Assembly: GCF_003020115.1 (NCBI RefSeq)
Contig: NZ_PYFX01000003.1
Span: 62,001-126,000 of the forward strand
Reading direction: 5' to 3'
From: Bradyrhizobium sp. MOS002
GTDB lineage: Bacteria > Pseudomonadota > Alphaproteobacteria > Rhizobiales > Xanthobacteraceae
DNA: 64,000 nt
Positions 36,195-46,580 of this stretch are shown here, in pieces. The translations under genes and the position numbers were made by a program. The stretch's first letter is position 1; each line of letters starts with the position of its first letter. The notes beneath the pieces are model-generated. The model did not search any database. It saw nothing but the letters and a program-made list of their open reading frames with translations, and had not been told where the DNA came from.

Positions 36195-37118
36195 TCAGAG
36201 GCTCTTGGCCATGCGCGGATCGAGCGCATCACGAAGGCCATCGCCGAGCAGGTTGACGGCGAGCACGGTCACGGACAGGAAGGCCGCCGGAAAGAACACG
36301 ATGTAAGGCTTGACCTGCCACAGCGCCCGCCCCTCGGCCATGATGTTGCCCCAGGACGGAATGGTCGGCGGCGTTCCCGCGCCGATGAAGGACAGGATCG
36401 CCTCCGTGATCATCGCACTGGCGCAAATGTAGGTCGCCTGGATCAGCATCGGCGCCAGCGTGTTGGGCAGGATGTGGCGCAGGATGATCATCGGTGTGCG
36501 CGTGCCACAGGCTACCGCCGCATCCACGTAAGGCTGCTCCCGCAGCGACAGCACCACACTACGGACAAGACGGGAAACCCGCGGAATCTCGGCAACCGTG
36601 ATCGCGAGAATGACGTTGCCGACGCTGCCGCGCGTCAGAGCCATCAGTGCGATCGCCAGCAGGATGGGCGGGATCGACATCAGGCCGTCCATGAAGCGCA
36701 TCAAGATGCCGTCGGCCCAGCGGATGAAGCCGGAGACGATGCCGATGGCGAGACCGACCGCGGACGCGCATATCGCAACTGATAGTCCGACCGTGAGCGA
36801 GACCCGCGCGCCGAACAGCACGCGCGAATAGATGTCGCGACCGAGCACGTCGGAGCCAAACCAGAAGGCAGCGGACGGCGCGCGGGTGCGCTTGGCGGGC
36901 GCGAGCGCGGTCGGATCGACCGTTCCAAGATAGGGCGCGAAGACCGCGATCAGGACCAGGATGAGCAGCAGCGTGCCACCGATGGCGACGGTGGGATGGC
37001 CCCGCAGGAGGCCGATGAAGCCGCGCCGGATCACGACGGGCCGGAGTATCTCAGGCAGTTGCGGCGCGAGGACGAAGCCCGCCGGCAGCGCTTGCGGATT
37101 GACGGTCGTGTCGGTCAA
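36195..37118 (-). CDS. Oligopeptide-type ABC permease (DppC-like)
   Basis: A 307-residue DppC-type permease with about six membrane segments and the N-terminal extension of this subfamily, followed by [21 protein letters not shown] and the EAA loop [26 protein letters not shown]. It ends with [12 protein letters not shown], a DppC hallmark. Overlaps the DppB-like gene by four bases. Confidence 0.85.
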   Translation of the reverse strand: MTDTTVNPQALPAGFVLAPQLPEILRPVVIRRGFIGLLRGHPTVAIGGTLLLILVLIAVFAPYLGTVDPTALAPAKRTRAPSAAFWFGSDVLGRDIYSRVLFGARVSLTVGLSVAICASAVGLAIGIVSGFIRWADGILMRFMDGLMSIPPILLAIALMALTRGSVGNVILAITVAEIPRVSRLVRSVVLSLREQPYVDAAVACGTRTPMIILRHILPNTLAPMLIQATYICASAMITEAILSFIGAGTPPTIPSWGNIMAEGRALWQVKPYIVFFPAAFLSVTVLAVNLLGDGLRDALDPRMAKSL

Positions 37119-38056
37119 TAGCGGATCCTCGGGTCAACGAGCGTATAGGTGACGTCGATCATCAGATTGACGAGGACGTAGACGAAGCTGAACAGCAGCA
37201 CGATACCCTGGATGACGGGATAGTCGCGGCGCAGGATCGCGTCGATCGTGAGCCGGCCGAGTCCGGGAATCGCGAACACGCTCTCCGTGACGACCGCGCC
37301 ACCGATCAGGAGCGCGATGCCGATCCCGATCACGGTGACGATCGGCACCGCCGCGTTCTTCAGCGCGTGGACGAACAGGATGCCGCCCTGCCCGAGCCCC
37401 TTGGCGCGCGCGGTGCGGATATAATCCTGCTGCAACACTTCGAGCATGGTGGCGCGTGTGATACGCGCGATCAGCGCGATGTAGACACAGCCGAGTGCGA
37501 TCGCCGGCAGGATCAGGTTTTGCAGCCAGGGCCAGAAGCCTTGGGCAAGCGGCGTATAGCCCTGCACGGGAAGCCATTCGAGCTCCAGCGCGAAGACGTA
37601 GGCGAGGACATAGCCGACGACGAAGACCGGCAGCGAGAAGCCGAACACGGCAAAGGCCATGATGGCCCGGTCGATCAGGCTTCCCGCCTTCCAGGCCGCC
37701 AGCACGCCGAGCGGCACCGCGACCACGATCGTGAGCAGGAGCGTGACCATCATCAGCGACAGCGTCGGCCCGAGACGCTGCCCGATCATCGTCGAGACCG
37801 GCAGATTGGTGAAGATTGAGGTGCCGAGATCGCCGTGCAGAATGCGCCAGACCCAGCTGCCGAACTGGATCAGGAAAGGTCGATCGAGGCCCAGGCTCTG
37901 CCGGATGCGCTCCACATCCTCCGGACTTGCCTGATCGCCCGCGATCACCACGGCGGGATCCCCCGGCGCGATGTAGAGCAGGCTGAACACGAACAGCGCG
38001 ACAATCGCCATCACTGGCAAGGTCGAGGCGATACGCCGGAGGATGTAGGAGAGCAT
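37115..38056 (-). CDS. Oligopeptide-type ABC permease (DppB-like)
   Basis: A 313-residue DppB-type permease: YILRRIASTLPVMAIVALFVFSL at the N-terminus, the family PGDPA motif, and the C-terminal EAA loop QDYIRTARAKGLGQGGILFVHALKNA and DPRIRY. Forms a heterodimer with the DppC-like subunit. It follows the binding-protein gene at a short distance. Confidence 0.85.
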   Translation of the reverse strand: MLSYILRRIASTLPVMAIVALFVFSLLYIAPGDPAVVIAGDQASPEDVERIRQSLGLDRPFLIQFGSWVWRILHGDLGTSIFTNLPVSTMIGQRLGPTLSLMMVTLLLTIVVAVPLGVLAAWKAGSLIDRAIMAFAVFGFSLPVFVVGYVLAYVFALELEWLPVQGYTPLAQGFWPWLQNLILPAIALGCVYIALIARITRATMLEVLQQDYIRTARAKGLGQGGILFVHALKNAAVPIVTVIGIGIALLIGGAVVTESVFAIPGLGRLTIDAILRRDYPVIQGIVLLFSFVYVLVNLMIDVTYTLVDPRIRY

Positions 38057-38073
38057 CTGGTTTCAGCGCAGGG

Positions 38074-39675
38074 TCATGCGGATTTCGACACGCCCCAGAA
38101 GAACGGCAGCGGCCCTTTCGTGATGCCGGAGACGTTCTTGCGCCAGGCCGTGTAGCTGAGGAAGAACCCGGTCGGCGCGTAGACGACGTCCTCGAGCGCG
38201 ACCTTGTTAAGGCGAGCGACCGCGGCCTTCTCCTCGTCGAGGTTCTTGGCCTCGAACCAGGACGTAACCTCCTTCTCGGTGCCGGGGCTGTTGGGCCAGC
38301 CGAACCAGGCCTTGTCGCCGTTGGCGCGAATGGCAGTGTAGGGCGCCGGATTGATGCAGTCCGAACCCGCATGCCAGGTGTGGAACATGTTCCAGCCGCC
38401 CTGTCCGGGCGGCGTCTTCTGTGCGCGGCGGGAGCCGACCGTGCCCCAATCGGTCGCGACGAAGTCGACATTCATGCCGAGCTTCTTCAGTAGATCCGCC
38501 GTCACATCGCCGAACGCCTTGGTGATCGGCTGATCCTGCGCCACCAGGCACGTCACGGGCTGGCCGGAATAGCCGCTCTCGGCGAGCAGCTTCTTGGCAG
38601 CGTCAAGATCGCGCTTGCCCTTCAGGACCTCGCCGCCCGCCTCGGTGTAGAGCGGCGTATCGGGCGTGAAGAAGCCTGGCAGCGGCTTCCACAGCGAAGT
38701 GTCGTCGCCGACGAGCGCGCGCATGTAGTCTTCCTGGCTCATCGCCATCAGCACCGCGCGCCGCGCCCGCACGTCGTTGAACGGCGGATACAGGAAGTTC
38801 ATACGGAACGAGCCGACATTGCCGAGGGGATCGCCGATGTCGACGCTGATGTTCTTGTTCTTCTTCAGGACGGGCACGAGGTCCGCAATCGGATTCTCCC
38901 ACCAGTCGATCTCGCCGTTCTGCAACGCGGCCGCAGCGGTCGCCGGATCCGGCATCACGATCCATTCGACGCGGTCGAGCAGCATCTGCTTGCCGCCGGC
39001 GAGCCACGACGACTTTTCCTGCCGCGGTACATAGTCGGCGAACTTCTCGAACACGGCTTTCGCGCCCGGGACCCACTCACCCTTGGCGAACTTCATCGGC
39101 CCCGAGCCGACGTAATCGCCGATCTGCTTGAACGGGTCGGTCTGCGCAATGCGCTCGGGCATGATGAAGGCGCAAGGCGAGTTGTTCTTGCCGAGCGCAT
39201 AGAGCATCTTCGGAAACGGCTGCTTCAGCACCCATTTGAAGGTGCGGTCGTCGACAGCGGTGAGTTCCTGCTGCAGCGCCTTGAGCATTAGCCCCATCGG
39301 ATCGCGCGCCGCCCAGCGGGTGAGACTTGCAACGACGTCCTTGCTCAGCACCGGCTCGCCATCGTGGAATTTGAGGCCCGTTCGCAATTTGAACGTCCAG
39401 GTGGTGCCATCGTCGGTCACTTCCTCGGACTCGACCATCTGCCGCTGCGGCTGGAGCGAGGAATCGACGCCGTAGAGCGTATCCCAGACCAGCGCGGCGG
39501 CATTGCGCACGACATATTGCGTGCCCCAGATCGGGTCGAAATTGGCGAGGTTTGCTTGCGGCACGAAGCGCAGGGTGCGCGCGGAGGCGCCTTGTGCGAT
39601 CGCCGGGGCTGAAATGCCGCTCAATGCCAGACCGCCCGCGCCGGCCAGTCCCTTCAATACGGTCCTGCGATCCAT
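38074..39675 (-). CDS. Oligopeptide-type ABC binding protein, Tat-type signal
   Basis: A 533-residue SBP family 5 protein. The N-terminus MDRRTVLKGLAGAGG is a twin-arginine type signal ending near AIAQG. The mature protein has ANLANFDPIWGTQYVVRNAA and GLKFHDGEPVLSKDVVASL, the family pattern for cluster-C binding proteins. Strong GGGAGGATTTC precedes the ATG. It supplies the first importer; the ligand could be a peptide or other amide-like compound. The short upstream space (39676-39816) holds the promoter. Confidence 0.85.
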   Translation of the reverse strand: MDRRTVLKGLAGAGGLALSGISAPAIAQGASARTLRFVPQANLANFDPIWGTQYVVRNAAALVWDTLYGVDSSLQPQRQMVESEEVTDDGTTWTFKLRTGLKFHDGEPVLSKDVVASLTRWAARDPMGLMLKALQQELTAVDDRTFKWVLKQPFPKMLYALGKNNSPCAFIMPERIAQTDPFKQIGDYVGSGPMKFAKGEWVPGAKAVFEKFADYVPRQEKSSWLAGGKQMLLDRVEWIVMPDPATAAAALQNGEIDWWENPIADLVPVLKKNKNISVDIGDPLGNVGSFRMNFLYPPFNDVRARRAVLMAMSQEDYMRALVGDDTSLWKPLPGFFTPDTPLYTEAGGEVLKGKRDLDAAKKLLAESGYSGQPVTCLVAQDQPITKAFGDVTADLLKKLGMNVDFVATDWGTVGSRRAQKTPPGQGGWNMFHTWHAGSDCINPAPYTAIRANGDKAWFGWPNSPGTEKEVTSWFEAKNLDEEKAAVARLNKVALEDVVYAPTGFFLSYTAWRKNVSGITKGPLPFFWGVSKSA

Positions 39676-39816
39676 GAAATCCTCCCAATAGTGCCGTGAT
39701 GCCGGCCATCGTTGGCCAAGAACAGGTGAAACCAGAGCTCATTGGCGTGCAAATGGTATGCCACTAACCGGACCTTCGCCAGCGGGATATCCGCACCATC
39801 TGGGCCAGTCGAGACA

Positions 39817-41487
39817 TCAAAGCGCAGCCGCCAGCACCGGGCCGGTCTCGATATGCGGGATCGCCTCGACCAGCTTGCGCGTGTAGTCGGTCTTGGGATT
39901 GTCGAACAACGCCCGGCTCTCGCCCTGCTCCACGATGCCGCCATTGCGCAGCACGATGGTGCGGTCGCAAAGCATGCGTACCACGTTGAGATCGTGGCTG
40001 ACGAACAGCAGTGCGATATCGTTCTCGCGCCGCAGGCGGTCGAGCAGTTGCAGCACTACGGCCTGCACGGAGACGTCGAGCGCGGCGGTCGGCTCGTCCA
40101 GCACCAGAAGCCGCGGCCGGCAGGCGATGGCGCGGGCGATGCCGACGCGCGCCTTCTGCCCGCCGGACAGCTGATGCGGAAAGCGCGGCAAGAGATCCAG
40201 CGGCAGCCCCACACGCTCGGCGCAGTCCTCCACCCGCTTGCGCAGCGCATCGCCCCCACGCATGCCGTCGAGCCGCATCAGGGGATGGGCGATGCAGTCG
40301 AAGGCCGTGAAGCGCGGATTGAGGCTCTCGTTCGGGTCCTGGAAGACCATCTGGATGTCTTTGCGGAAGCGTGAGCGGTGAAAGTCGCGCGACGCCACGT
40401 GGCCGATCGACTGCCCGTCGAAAACGATCTCGCCCTCGCTCGGATCGATCAGGCGACAAATCATCCGCGACGTCGTGCTCTTGCCGGACCCGGATTCGCC
40501 GACGAGGCCGACGCTCTCGCCGCCGGCCATCGTCATCGAGAAGTCTGCCACCGCCGCGGCACCCTCGTCGAAGCGTTTTGCGAGCTTGCGCACTTCCAGC
40601 AGCGGCGGAGTCCCGTGGGCGAGCTCCTGCCGGGGCTTGCTGACCACAGCCGCGTGGCGCTCCCTCTCCTCTTCCGTCACGAGGTCCTCGATCTGGGAGG
40701 TCGCGGTCGGCGACGCCGCCACCAGACGCCTGGTATAGGCGTGCTGCGGCGCGCCGAACAGCGTCCTGGGGCTTGCCTCTTCGACGATGCGGCCGCGTTC
40801 CATCACGGCAATGCGGCGGCAATATCGCGCTGCTAACCCGAGATCGTGCGTGATCAGGATCGTCGCCATGCCGCGCGCGGCGGCAATCTCCGCCACGAGG
40901 TCCATCACCACCTTCTGCGTGGTGACGTCGAGCCCGGTCGTCGGCTCATCGGCGATCAAGAGCGCGGGATTACAGGAGATCGCGATCGCGATCATGACGC
41001 GCTGGCACATGCCGCCGGAGAGCTCGTGCGGATAGGCGTTCATCCGCGCTTCGGGATCGCGGATCTGAACGGCGCGCAGCAGCTCCAGCGCCTCGGCGCG
41101 GGCAGCGTCCTTCGATATCCGCTTGTGAGTTAGGATCGCGTCCGCGATCTGCAGGCCGATCGCGCGGATCGGATTGAGCGCCGCCCGCGGGTTCTGGAAG
41201 ATCATCGACATCGCGGCGCCCTGGAGCTGACGCAGATCGTCACCCCTGAGTTTTGTGACGTCCTGGCCGCGAAACAGGATCTTGCCTGCCGTGACGCGGC
41301 CGGCCGCATCGAGCAGCCGCGCCGTCGCAAAGCCGGTCACCGACTTGCCCGATCCGCTTTCGCCGACGAGGCCAAGCATCTCGCCGGCTTCGACCGTGAG
41401 CGTCACGCCGCGCACGGCCTCGACCATCCCGCGTCGCGTCGAGAATGCGACGTGGAGATCGTCGATCCTGAGCAATTCCTCGCTCAT
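39817..41487 (-). CDS. Fused dual ATPase of a second oligopeptide-type ABC importer
   Basis: A 556-residue protein with two complete NBDs in tandem (DppD plus DppF in one chain). The first has GESGSGKS (42-49), [15 protein letters not shown] and DEPTTGLD; the second has GESGSGKS (330-337), LSGGQKARVGIARAI and DEPTAALD. Both Cys-rich extensions typical of separate Dpp ATPases are reduced. Start at 41487, overlapping the permease stop (ATGA). The first importer keeps its two ATPases separate, so the two systems are independent lineages. Confidence 0.85.
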   Translation of the reverse strand: MSEELLRIDDLHVAFSTRRGMVEAVRGVTLTVEAGEMLGLVGESGSGKSVTGFATARLLDAAGRVTAGKILFRGQDVTKLRGDDLRQLQGAAMSMIFQNPRAALNPIRAIGLQIADAILTHKRISKDAARAEALELLRAVQIRDPEARMNAYPHELSGGMCQRVMIAIAISCNPALLIADEPTTGLDVTTQKVVMDLVAEIAAARGMATILITHDLGLAARYCRRIAVMERGRIVEEASPRTLFGAPQHAYTRRLVAASPTATSQIEDLVTEEERERHAAVVSKPRQELAHGTPPLLEVRKLAKRFDEGAAAVADFSMTMAGGESVGLVGESGSGKSTTSRMICRLIDPSEGEIVFDGQSIGHVASRDFHRSRFRKDIQMVFQDPNESLNPRFTAFDCIAHPLMRLDGMRGGDALRKRVEDCAERVGLPLDLLPRFPHQLSGGQKARVGIARAIACRPRLLVLDEPTAALDVSVQAVVLQLLDRLRRENDIALLFVSHDLNVVRMLCDRTIVLRNGGIVEQGESRALFDNPKTDYTRKLVEAIPHIETGPVLAAAL

Positions 41488-42332
41488 GTGCGCATGCGCG
41501 GATCGAGAATGTCCCGCATCCCGTCGCCGAGAAGGTTGAAGCACAGCACGGCCATCATCAACGCGAGGCCCGGAAATGCCACCAGCCACCACCGCCCCGT
41601 CGAGATGAAGCGCGCCCCCTCCGCGACCATGATACCCCATTCCGGTGTCGGCGGCTTGACGCCAAGGCCGATGAAGGACAGGCCGGCGGCGTTCAGGATC
41701 GCCCAGCCGAGGTTGAGCGAGATCTGCACCGCCATCGCCGGCAGGATGTTCGGCAGCAGGAAGCGCAGCACCACCGAGAAATGGCTCTCACCGCAGGAAC
41801 GCGCCGCCTCCACCCAGCCGACATTGCGCCGGACGTTGACCTCGGCGCGTGCGAAGCGGATGTAGAAGGGAAGATTGATGATCGCGGTCGCGATCACGAT
41901 GTTCTCGATCCGGTTGCCGAGCGCCGCAACCATTGCCATCGCCAGCACGAACAGCGGAAAGGCCATCATGACGTCGACGAAGCGGCCGACCGAGCGGTCG
42001 AGCCTGCCGCCGGCATAGCCGCAGAAAGAGCCGACGACCGCGCCGATCACGAAGGAGATGCCGACCGCCGAGACCGCGATGGCGAGGTCGAGGCGGGCCG
42101 CGACGACGAGGCGGCTGAACACATCGCGCCCGAGCTGGTCGGTGCCGGCGAGGTGCGCCGCGCTCGGCGGCTGCAGGGACTCCGAGACGTTGGAGACGAC
42201 GGGATCATAGGGCACCAGCCACGGTCCGAAGATCGCGACCAGGACAAACAGAAGGACACCCGCCGCGGCGACACCGGTCAGCGGGTTGCCGCGCAAAATC
42301 CAGACCGAATGGCGGAGGGTTGCGCTGGTCAT
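41484..42332 (-). CDS. Oligopeptide-type ABC permease (DppC-like), second system
   Basis: A 282-residue permease: LRGNPLTGVAAAGVLLFVLVAIFGPWL, GTDQLGRDVFSRLVVAARLDL, the EAA loop NVGWVEAARSCGESHFSVVLRFLLPN, GVKPPTPEWGIMVAEGARF, and the closing GDGMRDILDPRMRT. Start at ATG 42332 overlaps the DppB-like stop. Part of the second importer operon (binding protein, two permeases, fused ATPase). Confidence 0.85.
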   Translation of the reverse strand: MTSATLRHSVWILRGNPLTGVAAAGVLLFVLVAIFGPWLVPYDPVVSNVSESLQPPSAAHLAGTDQLGRDVFSRLVVAARLDLAIAVSAVGISFVIGAVVGSFCGYAGGRLDRSVGRFVDVMMAFPLFVLAMAMVAALGNRIENIVIATAIINLPFYIRFARAEVNVRRNVGWVEAARSCGESHFSVVLRFLLPNILPAMAVQISLNLGWAILNAAGLSFIGLGVKPPTPEWGIMVAEGARFISTGRWWLVAFPGLALMMAVLCFNLLGDGMRDILDPRMRT

Positions 42333-43363
42333 CCGATCGACACCCTGGGATCGGCGATGCCGTAGCAGACGTCGACCACCAGATTGACCAGCACGAAGAT
42401 GCCAGCCATCAGCAGCACGAAACCCTGCACCGGCGCGTAGTCGGACGACAGCAGCGCATCGAGCGCGTAGGAGGCGACGCCCGGCCAGGAGAACACCTTC
42501 TCCACGAGGACATTCGCGCCAAGCATGGTCGAGAACACGATGCCGGCAATGGTGATGACGGGAAGGATCGCATTGCGCAGCGCATAGGTGACGACGACCT
42601 TCTGCCAGGACAATCCGACCGAGCGCGCGGTGCGCACGAAATCGCTGCCGAGCGAGACCAGCATCGACGCACGCGTGATCCGCGCCAGCGGCGCGATGAC
42701 GAACAGGGCCATGCTCAGCGCCGGCAGGATCAGCTGCTTGCAGGCCGCCCACCAGCCCTCGATGTCTCCCGCGAGCAGGAAATCGACCGACAGGAACCCG
42801 GTACGCTGCGGCGGCAGCGACGTGAAGACGTCGATCCGCCCGGTCGGATCAGGCGCAAGACCGAGCAGATAGTAGAAGACATAGATCAGCAGCAGGCCCG
42901 AGACGAAGGTCGGGACGCAAACGCCGAGCGCACAGAACAGCCGCACGCCGTGATCGACGAGGGATCCCGGTTTCAAGGCTGCGACCACGCCGAGCGGCAC
43001 CGCCGCGAGCAGCGCGATCAGGAGCGCCGTGAAGGTCAACTCCAGCGAGGCCGGCAGCCGTTCGCGAAGGTCCTTCAGGACCGGCTGTCCCGTCATCATC
43101 GAGCGGCCGAGATTGCCGCGGCCGATATCGGAGAGATAGAACACGAGCTGCTCCGGCACCGACTTGTCGAGTCCCATCTGCTTGCGGATCTGCTCGATCT
43201 CCTCCTTGCCGGCGTTGGGCCCCGAGGCGAAGAACACCGCAGGATCTCCGGGGAGGACCCGCATCAGGAGAAAGGTGAAGACCAGCACGCCGAACAACGC
43301 CGGCAGCGACGACAGAAGCCGCCTCCCCGCCCGCGCCACCGTCGCACCAAGACCGGTCATCAC
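42329..43363 (-). CDS. Oligopeptide-type ABC permease (DppB-like), second system
   Basis: A 344-residue DppB-type permease with PGDPAVFFASGPNAGKEEIEQIRKQ after the first membrane segment, and the EAA loop SDFVRTARSVGLSWQKVVVTYALRNA. It ends with CYGIADPRVSIG. Follows the binding-protein gene by 41 bases. Confidence 0.85.
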   Translation of the reverse strand: MMTGLGATVARAGRRLLSSLPALFGVLVFTFLLMRVLPGDPAVFFASGPNAGKEEIEQIRKQMGLDKSVPEQLVFYLSDIGRGNLGRSMMTGQPVLKDLRERLPASLELTFTALLIALLAAVPLGVVAALKPGSLVDHGVRLFCALGVCVPTFVSGLLLIYVFYYLLGLAPDPTGRIDVFTSLPPQRTGFLSVDFLLAGDIEGWWAACKQLILPALSMALFVIAPLARITRASMLVSLGSDFVRTARSVGLSWQKVVVTYALRNAILPVITIAGIVFSTMLGANVLVEKVFSWPGVASYALDALLSSDYAPVQGFVLLMAGIFVLVNLVVDVCYGIADPRVSIG

Positions 43364-43404
43364 CTTTCAGAGCCTCCGTTTGCGGACATCACTTTTCAAT
43401 CAAA

Positions 43405-45024
43405 TTACTTGCGGCTGACGTCGCGATAATCGACCTGACGATGGAACTCGTAGGTGTAGCCCTCGATCGACGACGCCATCACGGCGTCCTGGTTCGGCTG
43501 CCACAGCGGGATCTGCGGCATCTCGCTGAAATGGATCGCGTTGAGCTTGCGGCCATCCTCCTCGTACTTGGCCTTGTCGGGCTCGAAGCGCGCTTCCTGC
43601 GCGATTGCAGCTAGCTCCGGATTGTTGATCGAGCTGTAATTCCAGCGCTGATTGCCGGTGTAGAAGTTGCGATAGAAGTAATCGGTCGAGGGCAGCCAGG
43701 CGACGATGCCCTCCGTGAACAAAGGCAGCTTCTTCTCGTTGATCTGCGTCGACATCTGCGCATCCGGCAGCTTCTGGATGTCGACCTTGATCCCGATCTT
43801 GGCAAGCGATTCCTTCACGAGAGCCGCCATCGGCTCCGCGGTCGAGGCCTGGCCGACGTTGAAGCTGAAGGTGGTCGAAAAACCCTCCGGGAGTCCCGCG
43901 GCTTTCAGATACTCCCGCGCCTTGTCGAGGTCGGTCTTCACCGGCGCCTGGAACGGATAGATGCCGTTCAGCGGCTTGCCATCCGGCCAAGTCGCACCGA
44001 ACAGCGGGGCCCCGCGGCCGAACAGGGCAGCCTTGAACATGTCCTCATAGGGCAACGCGAAGGCGACGGCACGGCGGACATTGACGTTGTCGAAGGGCGG
44101 GATCTGGTTGTTCATCGAGACGAAGGTGATCGAATTGTATTGCGGCGTCGAGATCACCTTGAGCTTGCCCTTGGCCTCGAGCGACTGCACGTCGCTGGCC
44201 TGGAGATCGACCACGAGATCGGCATCGCCGCGCTCAACCAGATTGGCCCGGGTCGCGGGCTCCGGCACGGACTGCACGATCACGCGCTTGAAAAAGGCCG
44301 GCTTGTCGGGCGAGCCGCGGTTCCAGTCCTCGTTGCGCTTGATGATCACCTGCTCGCCGGGCTTGAAGCTCTCGATCACATAGGCACCGCTGCCGGCGGT
44401 ATGCTCCTTCAGCCAGGCGGTGGCCCAGGGATCTTCCGGGGTCGCGTGCTCCTTGGCGACCTTGGAGTTGATGATCAGCGGGTAGACCGTCGCGAGATTG
44501 GGCAGCGCAAGCTTGTCGGGTTTCGGCAGCGTCACTTCGATCGTGAGGGGATCGATCACCTTGAACTGGTCAGCCGACGTCAGCGATCCCGTCAGCAATT
44601 GTGCCTTGCCAAGGATCGGCGCGGTGACGCAGCGATCGAGCGACCATTTCACGTCCTCAGCGGTCACGGGCGAACCGTCCTGGAACTTGGCATCCTTGCG
44701 CAGACGGAAGGTCAGCTTCAGTCCGTCCGGGCTGACGTCGTAGGATTCGGCGAGCTCGCCGGTGATCTTGTCGAGGTCGAACACCCATTTGCCGCTGAGC
44801 TGCTTGCGGCCGAACGCCACCAGGCGGTCATAGGTGCTCATGCTCAGCGCAAAGGATTCGCGCGTCGAGCCCGGGATGTTGGGATCGAGCGTGTTGACGG
44901 ATGCGCCGGTGACATAGCGCAAGGTCTCCGCCCTGGTTTGCGCATGCGAAGGCGCGGCGGCGACAAGCAGAAGCGCAGCGGTGGCGAGCACGGAGGATGC
45001 CGGCCTGAAAGACACAAAACGCAT
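43405..45024 (-). CDS. Oligopeptide-type ABC binding protein, second system
   Basis: A 539-residue SBP family 5 protein with a Sec signal peptide (to about SHAQ) and the family patterns SVNTLDPNIPGSTRESF, LRKDAKFQDGSPVTAEDVKWSLDR and FNVGQAS. It delivers a ligand to the second importer. Its upstream neighbour on the same strand is the FMO-like gene, which ends 119 bp away; the gap may carry a separate promoter. Confidence 0.85.
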   Translation of the reverse strand: MRFVSFRPASSVLATAALLLVAAAPSHAQTRAETLRYVTGASVNTLDPNIPGSTRESFALSMSTYDRLVAFGRKQLSGKWVFDLDKITGELAESYDVSPDGLKLTFRLRKDAKFQDGSPVTAEDVKWSLDRCVTAPILGKAQLLTGSLTSADQFKVIDPLTIEVTLPKPDKLALPNLATVYPLIINSKVAKEHATPEDPWATAWLKEHTAGSGAYVIESFKPGEQVIIKRNEDWNRGSPDKPAFFKRVIVQSVPEPATRANLVERGDADLVVDLQASDVQSLEAKGKLKVISTPQYNSITFVSMNNQIPPFDNVNVRRAVAFALPYEDMFKAALFGRGAPLFGATWPDGKPLNGIYPFQAPVKTDLDKAREYLKAAGLPEGFSTTFSFNVGQASTAEPMAALVKESLAKIGIKVDIQKLPDAQMSTQINEKKLPLFTEGIVAWLPSTDYFYRNFYTGNQRWNYSSINNPELAAIAQEARFEPDKAKYEEDGRKLNAIHFSEMPQIPLWQPNQDAVMASSIEGYTYEFHRQVDYRDVSRK

Positions 45025-45143
45025 TCGTTTTCCCCTAAATTTTCGACAAGAACGCCAGCAGCACAGGTCAAGAAAGAAGCAATTTGCGCGCCAGTCTCAT
45101 GATGCGCTCTTGTGGACGCTTTGTCGCGGCGGCGCATGGACGA

Positions 45144-46580
45144 TCATCGCGATTCCTCCATTTTTCGCGCTGGCCGCGTGACCAGGGCCTGCGGCACGTC
45201 ATAGGCGCGGAGCGAGGCCCAGTGCCGTTCGACATCGGCACGAAACAGGCCGCGCGTCAGGCCATTCACCAGCTTCGGCACCGCGGTCGTCATCGCGTTG
45301 ATCGACGACCCCGACGGGCCAAAACTCATGGTGGAGGCGATGGCGAAAAGATGGATATTCGAGATCCACGGCGTCTCGCCCGCGACGCGCTCGGTGAAGG
45401 CGTAATCGTCGGCCAGATAGGGAAAGCGGCCGAGTCGCGCGTTGCGCTCGTTTTCCGGCGGCTGGTAGCGGTCGGCCCAGGTTGCGATATTGCCGGCAAA
45501 TGCGCGCAGCTCGCCACGGCCGGAAAAATCCATGTCGATGCCGGTGCCGCAGATGACGAGATCTGCGGTGATGGCGCCGCGCGGGGTCTGCAGTTCCAGG
45601 CCGCGATCGGTCTCGCGGGCCGCCTCGATCGGCGCGCCCTCGTGCAATGTGAAATTGGCATGACGCGCGCAGCGATCGTAAGTCGGTTGCGGAAAGCCTT
45701 CGCGCATCTCGAGGATGGTGCGCATGAAACGCCAGCGCCAGACATCGTCGAGATCGCTGAGATGACGCAGGAAGCCGCGGAAGGTCAGCCAGCGATAGGG
45801 CTGGATTACCTGGATCTGCGCCCGACGACACAGCAGATGCACTTCCGCCGCGCCCGCTTCCAGCGCGGTTGCCGCATTGTCGAAGGCCGATGCGCCGGCA
45901 CCGATTACGGCGACGCGCTTGCCGCGAAGGGTTTCGAAGTCGATATCGTCGGCGACAGTTGCGACCCTGCCCGTCGGTAGGTCGCGCAACGGCTCCGGAA
46001 TTATCCAGCCGCCCATTCCCTCCTGCCCCGTCGCGAGCACGATCTTGCGCGCATGGAGTGTCTCGACGCCCTCGCCACGTTTCACGCGTGCAGCCACTAA
46101 ACCATCTGCCGCCGGAAGGATTTCCAGAAGCTCGCATCCATTGCGCACCGGCAAGCCGATCGTGCGCCGCAGCCACAGCAGATACTCAGCCCAGTGCTCT
46201 CTCAGGATCAGGTTCAGCGTCTGCCAGCTTTCCTGACTGAAGCGGGCCTCGTGCCAGGACTGATAGGTCAGGCTGGGGATATCGAGGTCCGGGCCGGTAT
46301 AATCCTTCGGGCTGCGCAGCGTTGGCATGCGGGCATAGGTGAGCCACGGGCCTTCCATCCCCTCCTCGGCCTTGTCCAGCAGCAGGAGGTTGCTGACGCG
46401 GGAGCGCATCAGGCCGAAGCCGATGGCGATGCCGGATTGGCCGGCGCCGATCACCAGCACATCCAGCGCCGGCTTGCCGTCCGGTCCCTGCTTCGGTTCG
46501 AGCCAGGCAGCGCCGGGATGCGCGATCCTGGCGAGATCGGCGCGAACGTTCACTTCCAGTTGTGTCAGCGCATCACTCAT
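45144..46580 (-). CDS. FAD/NADPH-dependent flavoprotein (FMO/lysine N6-hydroxylase-like)
   Basis: A 478-residue class B-type flavoprotein: FAD motif VLVIGAGQSGIAIGFGL with LLLLDKAEEG, a WPT/PWLTYARMPTLRSPKDY segment, the NADPH motif VAVIGAGASAFDNAATAL, and ATG near ADLVICGTGIDMDF. FMO-type enzymes oxygenate N or S atoms of small molecules; the family is consistent with N-hydroxylation or Baeyer-Villiger type chemistry, not decided here. It overlaps the SDR gene (ATGA) and likely acts on the same substrate as the importers and hydantoin genes. Confidence 0.75.
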   Translation of the reverse strand: MSDALTQLEVNVRADLARIAHPGAAWLEPKQGPDGKPALDVLVIGAGQSGIAIGFGLMRSRVSNLLLLDKAEEGMEGPWLTYARMPTLRSPKDYTGPDLDIPSLTYQSWHEARFSQESWQTLNLILREHWAEYLLWLRRTIGLPVRNGCELLEILPAADGLVAARVKRGEGVETLHARKIVLATGQEGMGGWIIPEPLRDLPTGRVATVADDIDFETLRGKRVAVIGAGASAFDNAATALEAGAAEVHLLCRRAQIQVIQPYRWLTFRGFLRHLSDLDDVWRWRFMRTILEMREGFPQPTYDRCARHANFTLHEGAPIEAARETDRGLELQTPRGAITADLVICGTGIDMDFSGRGELRAFAGNIATWADRYQPPENERNARLGRFPYLADDYAFTERVAGETPWISNIHLFAIASTMSFGPSGSSINAMTTAVPKLVNGLTRGLFRADVERHWASLRAYDVPQALVTRPARKMEESR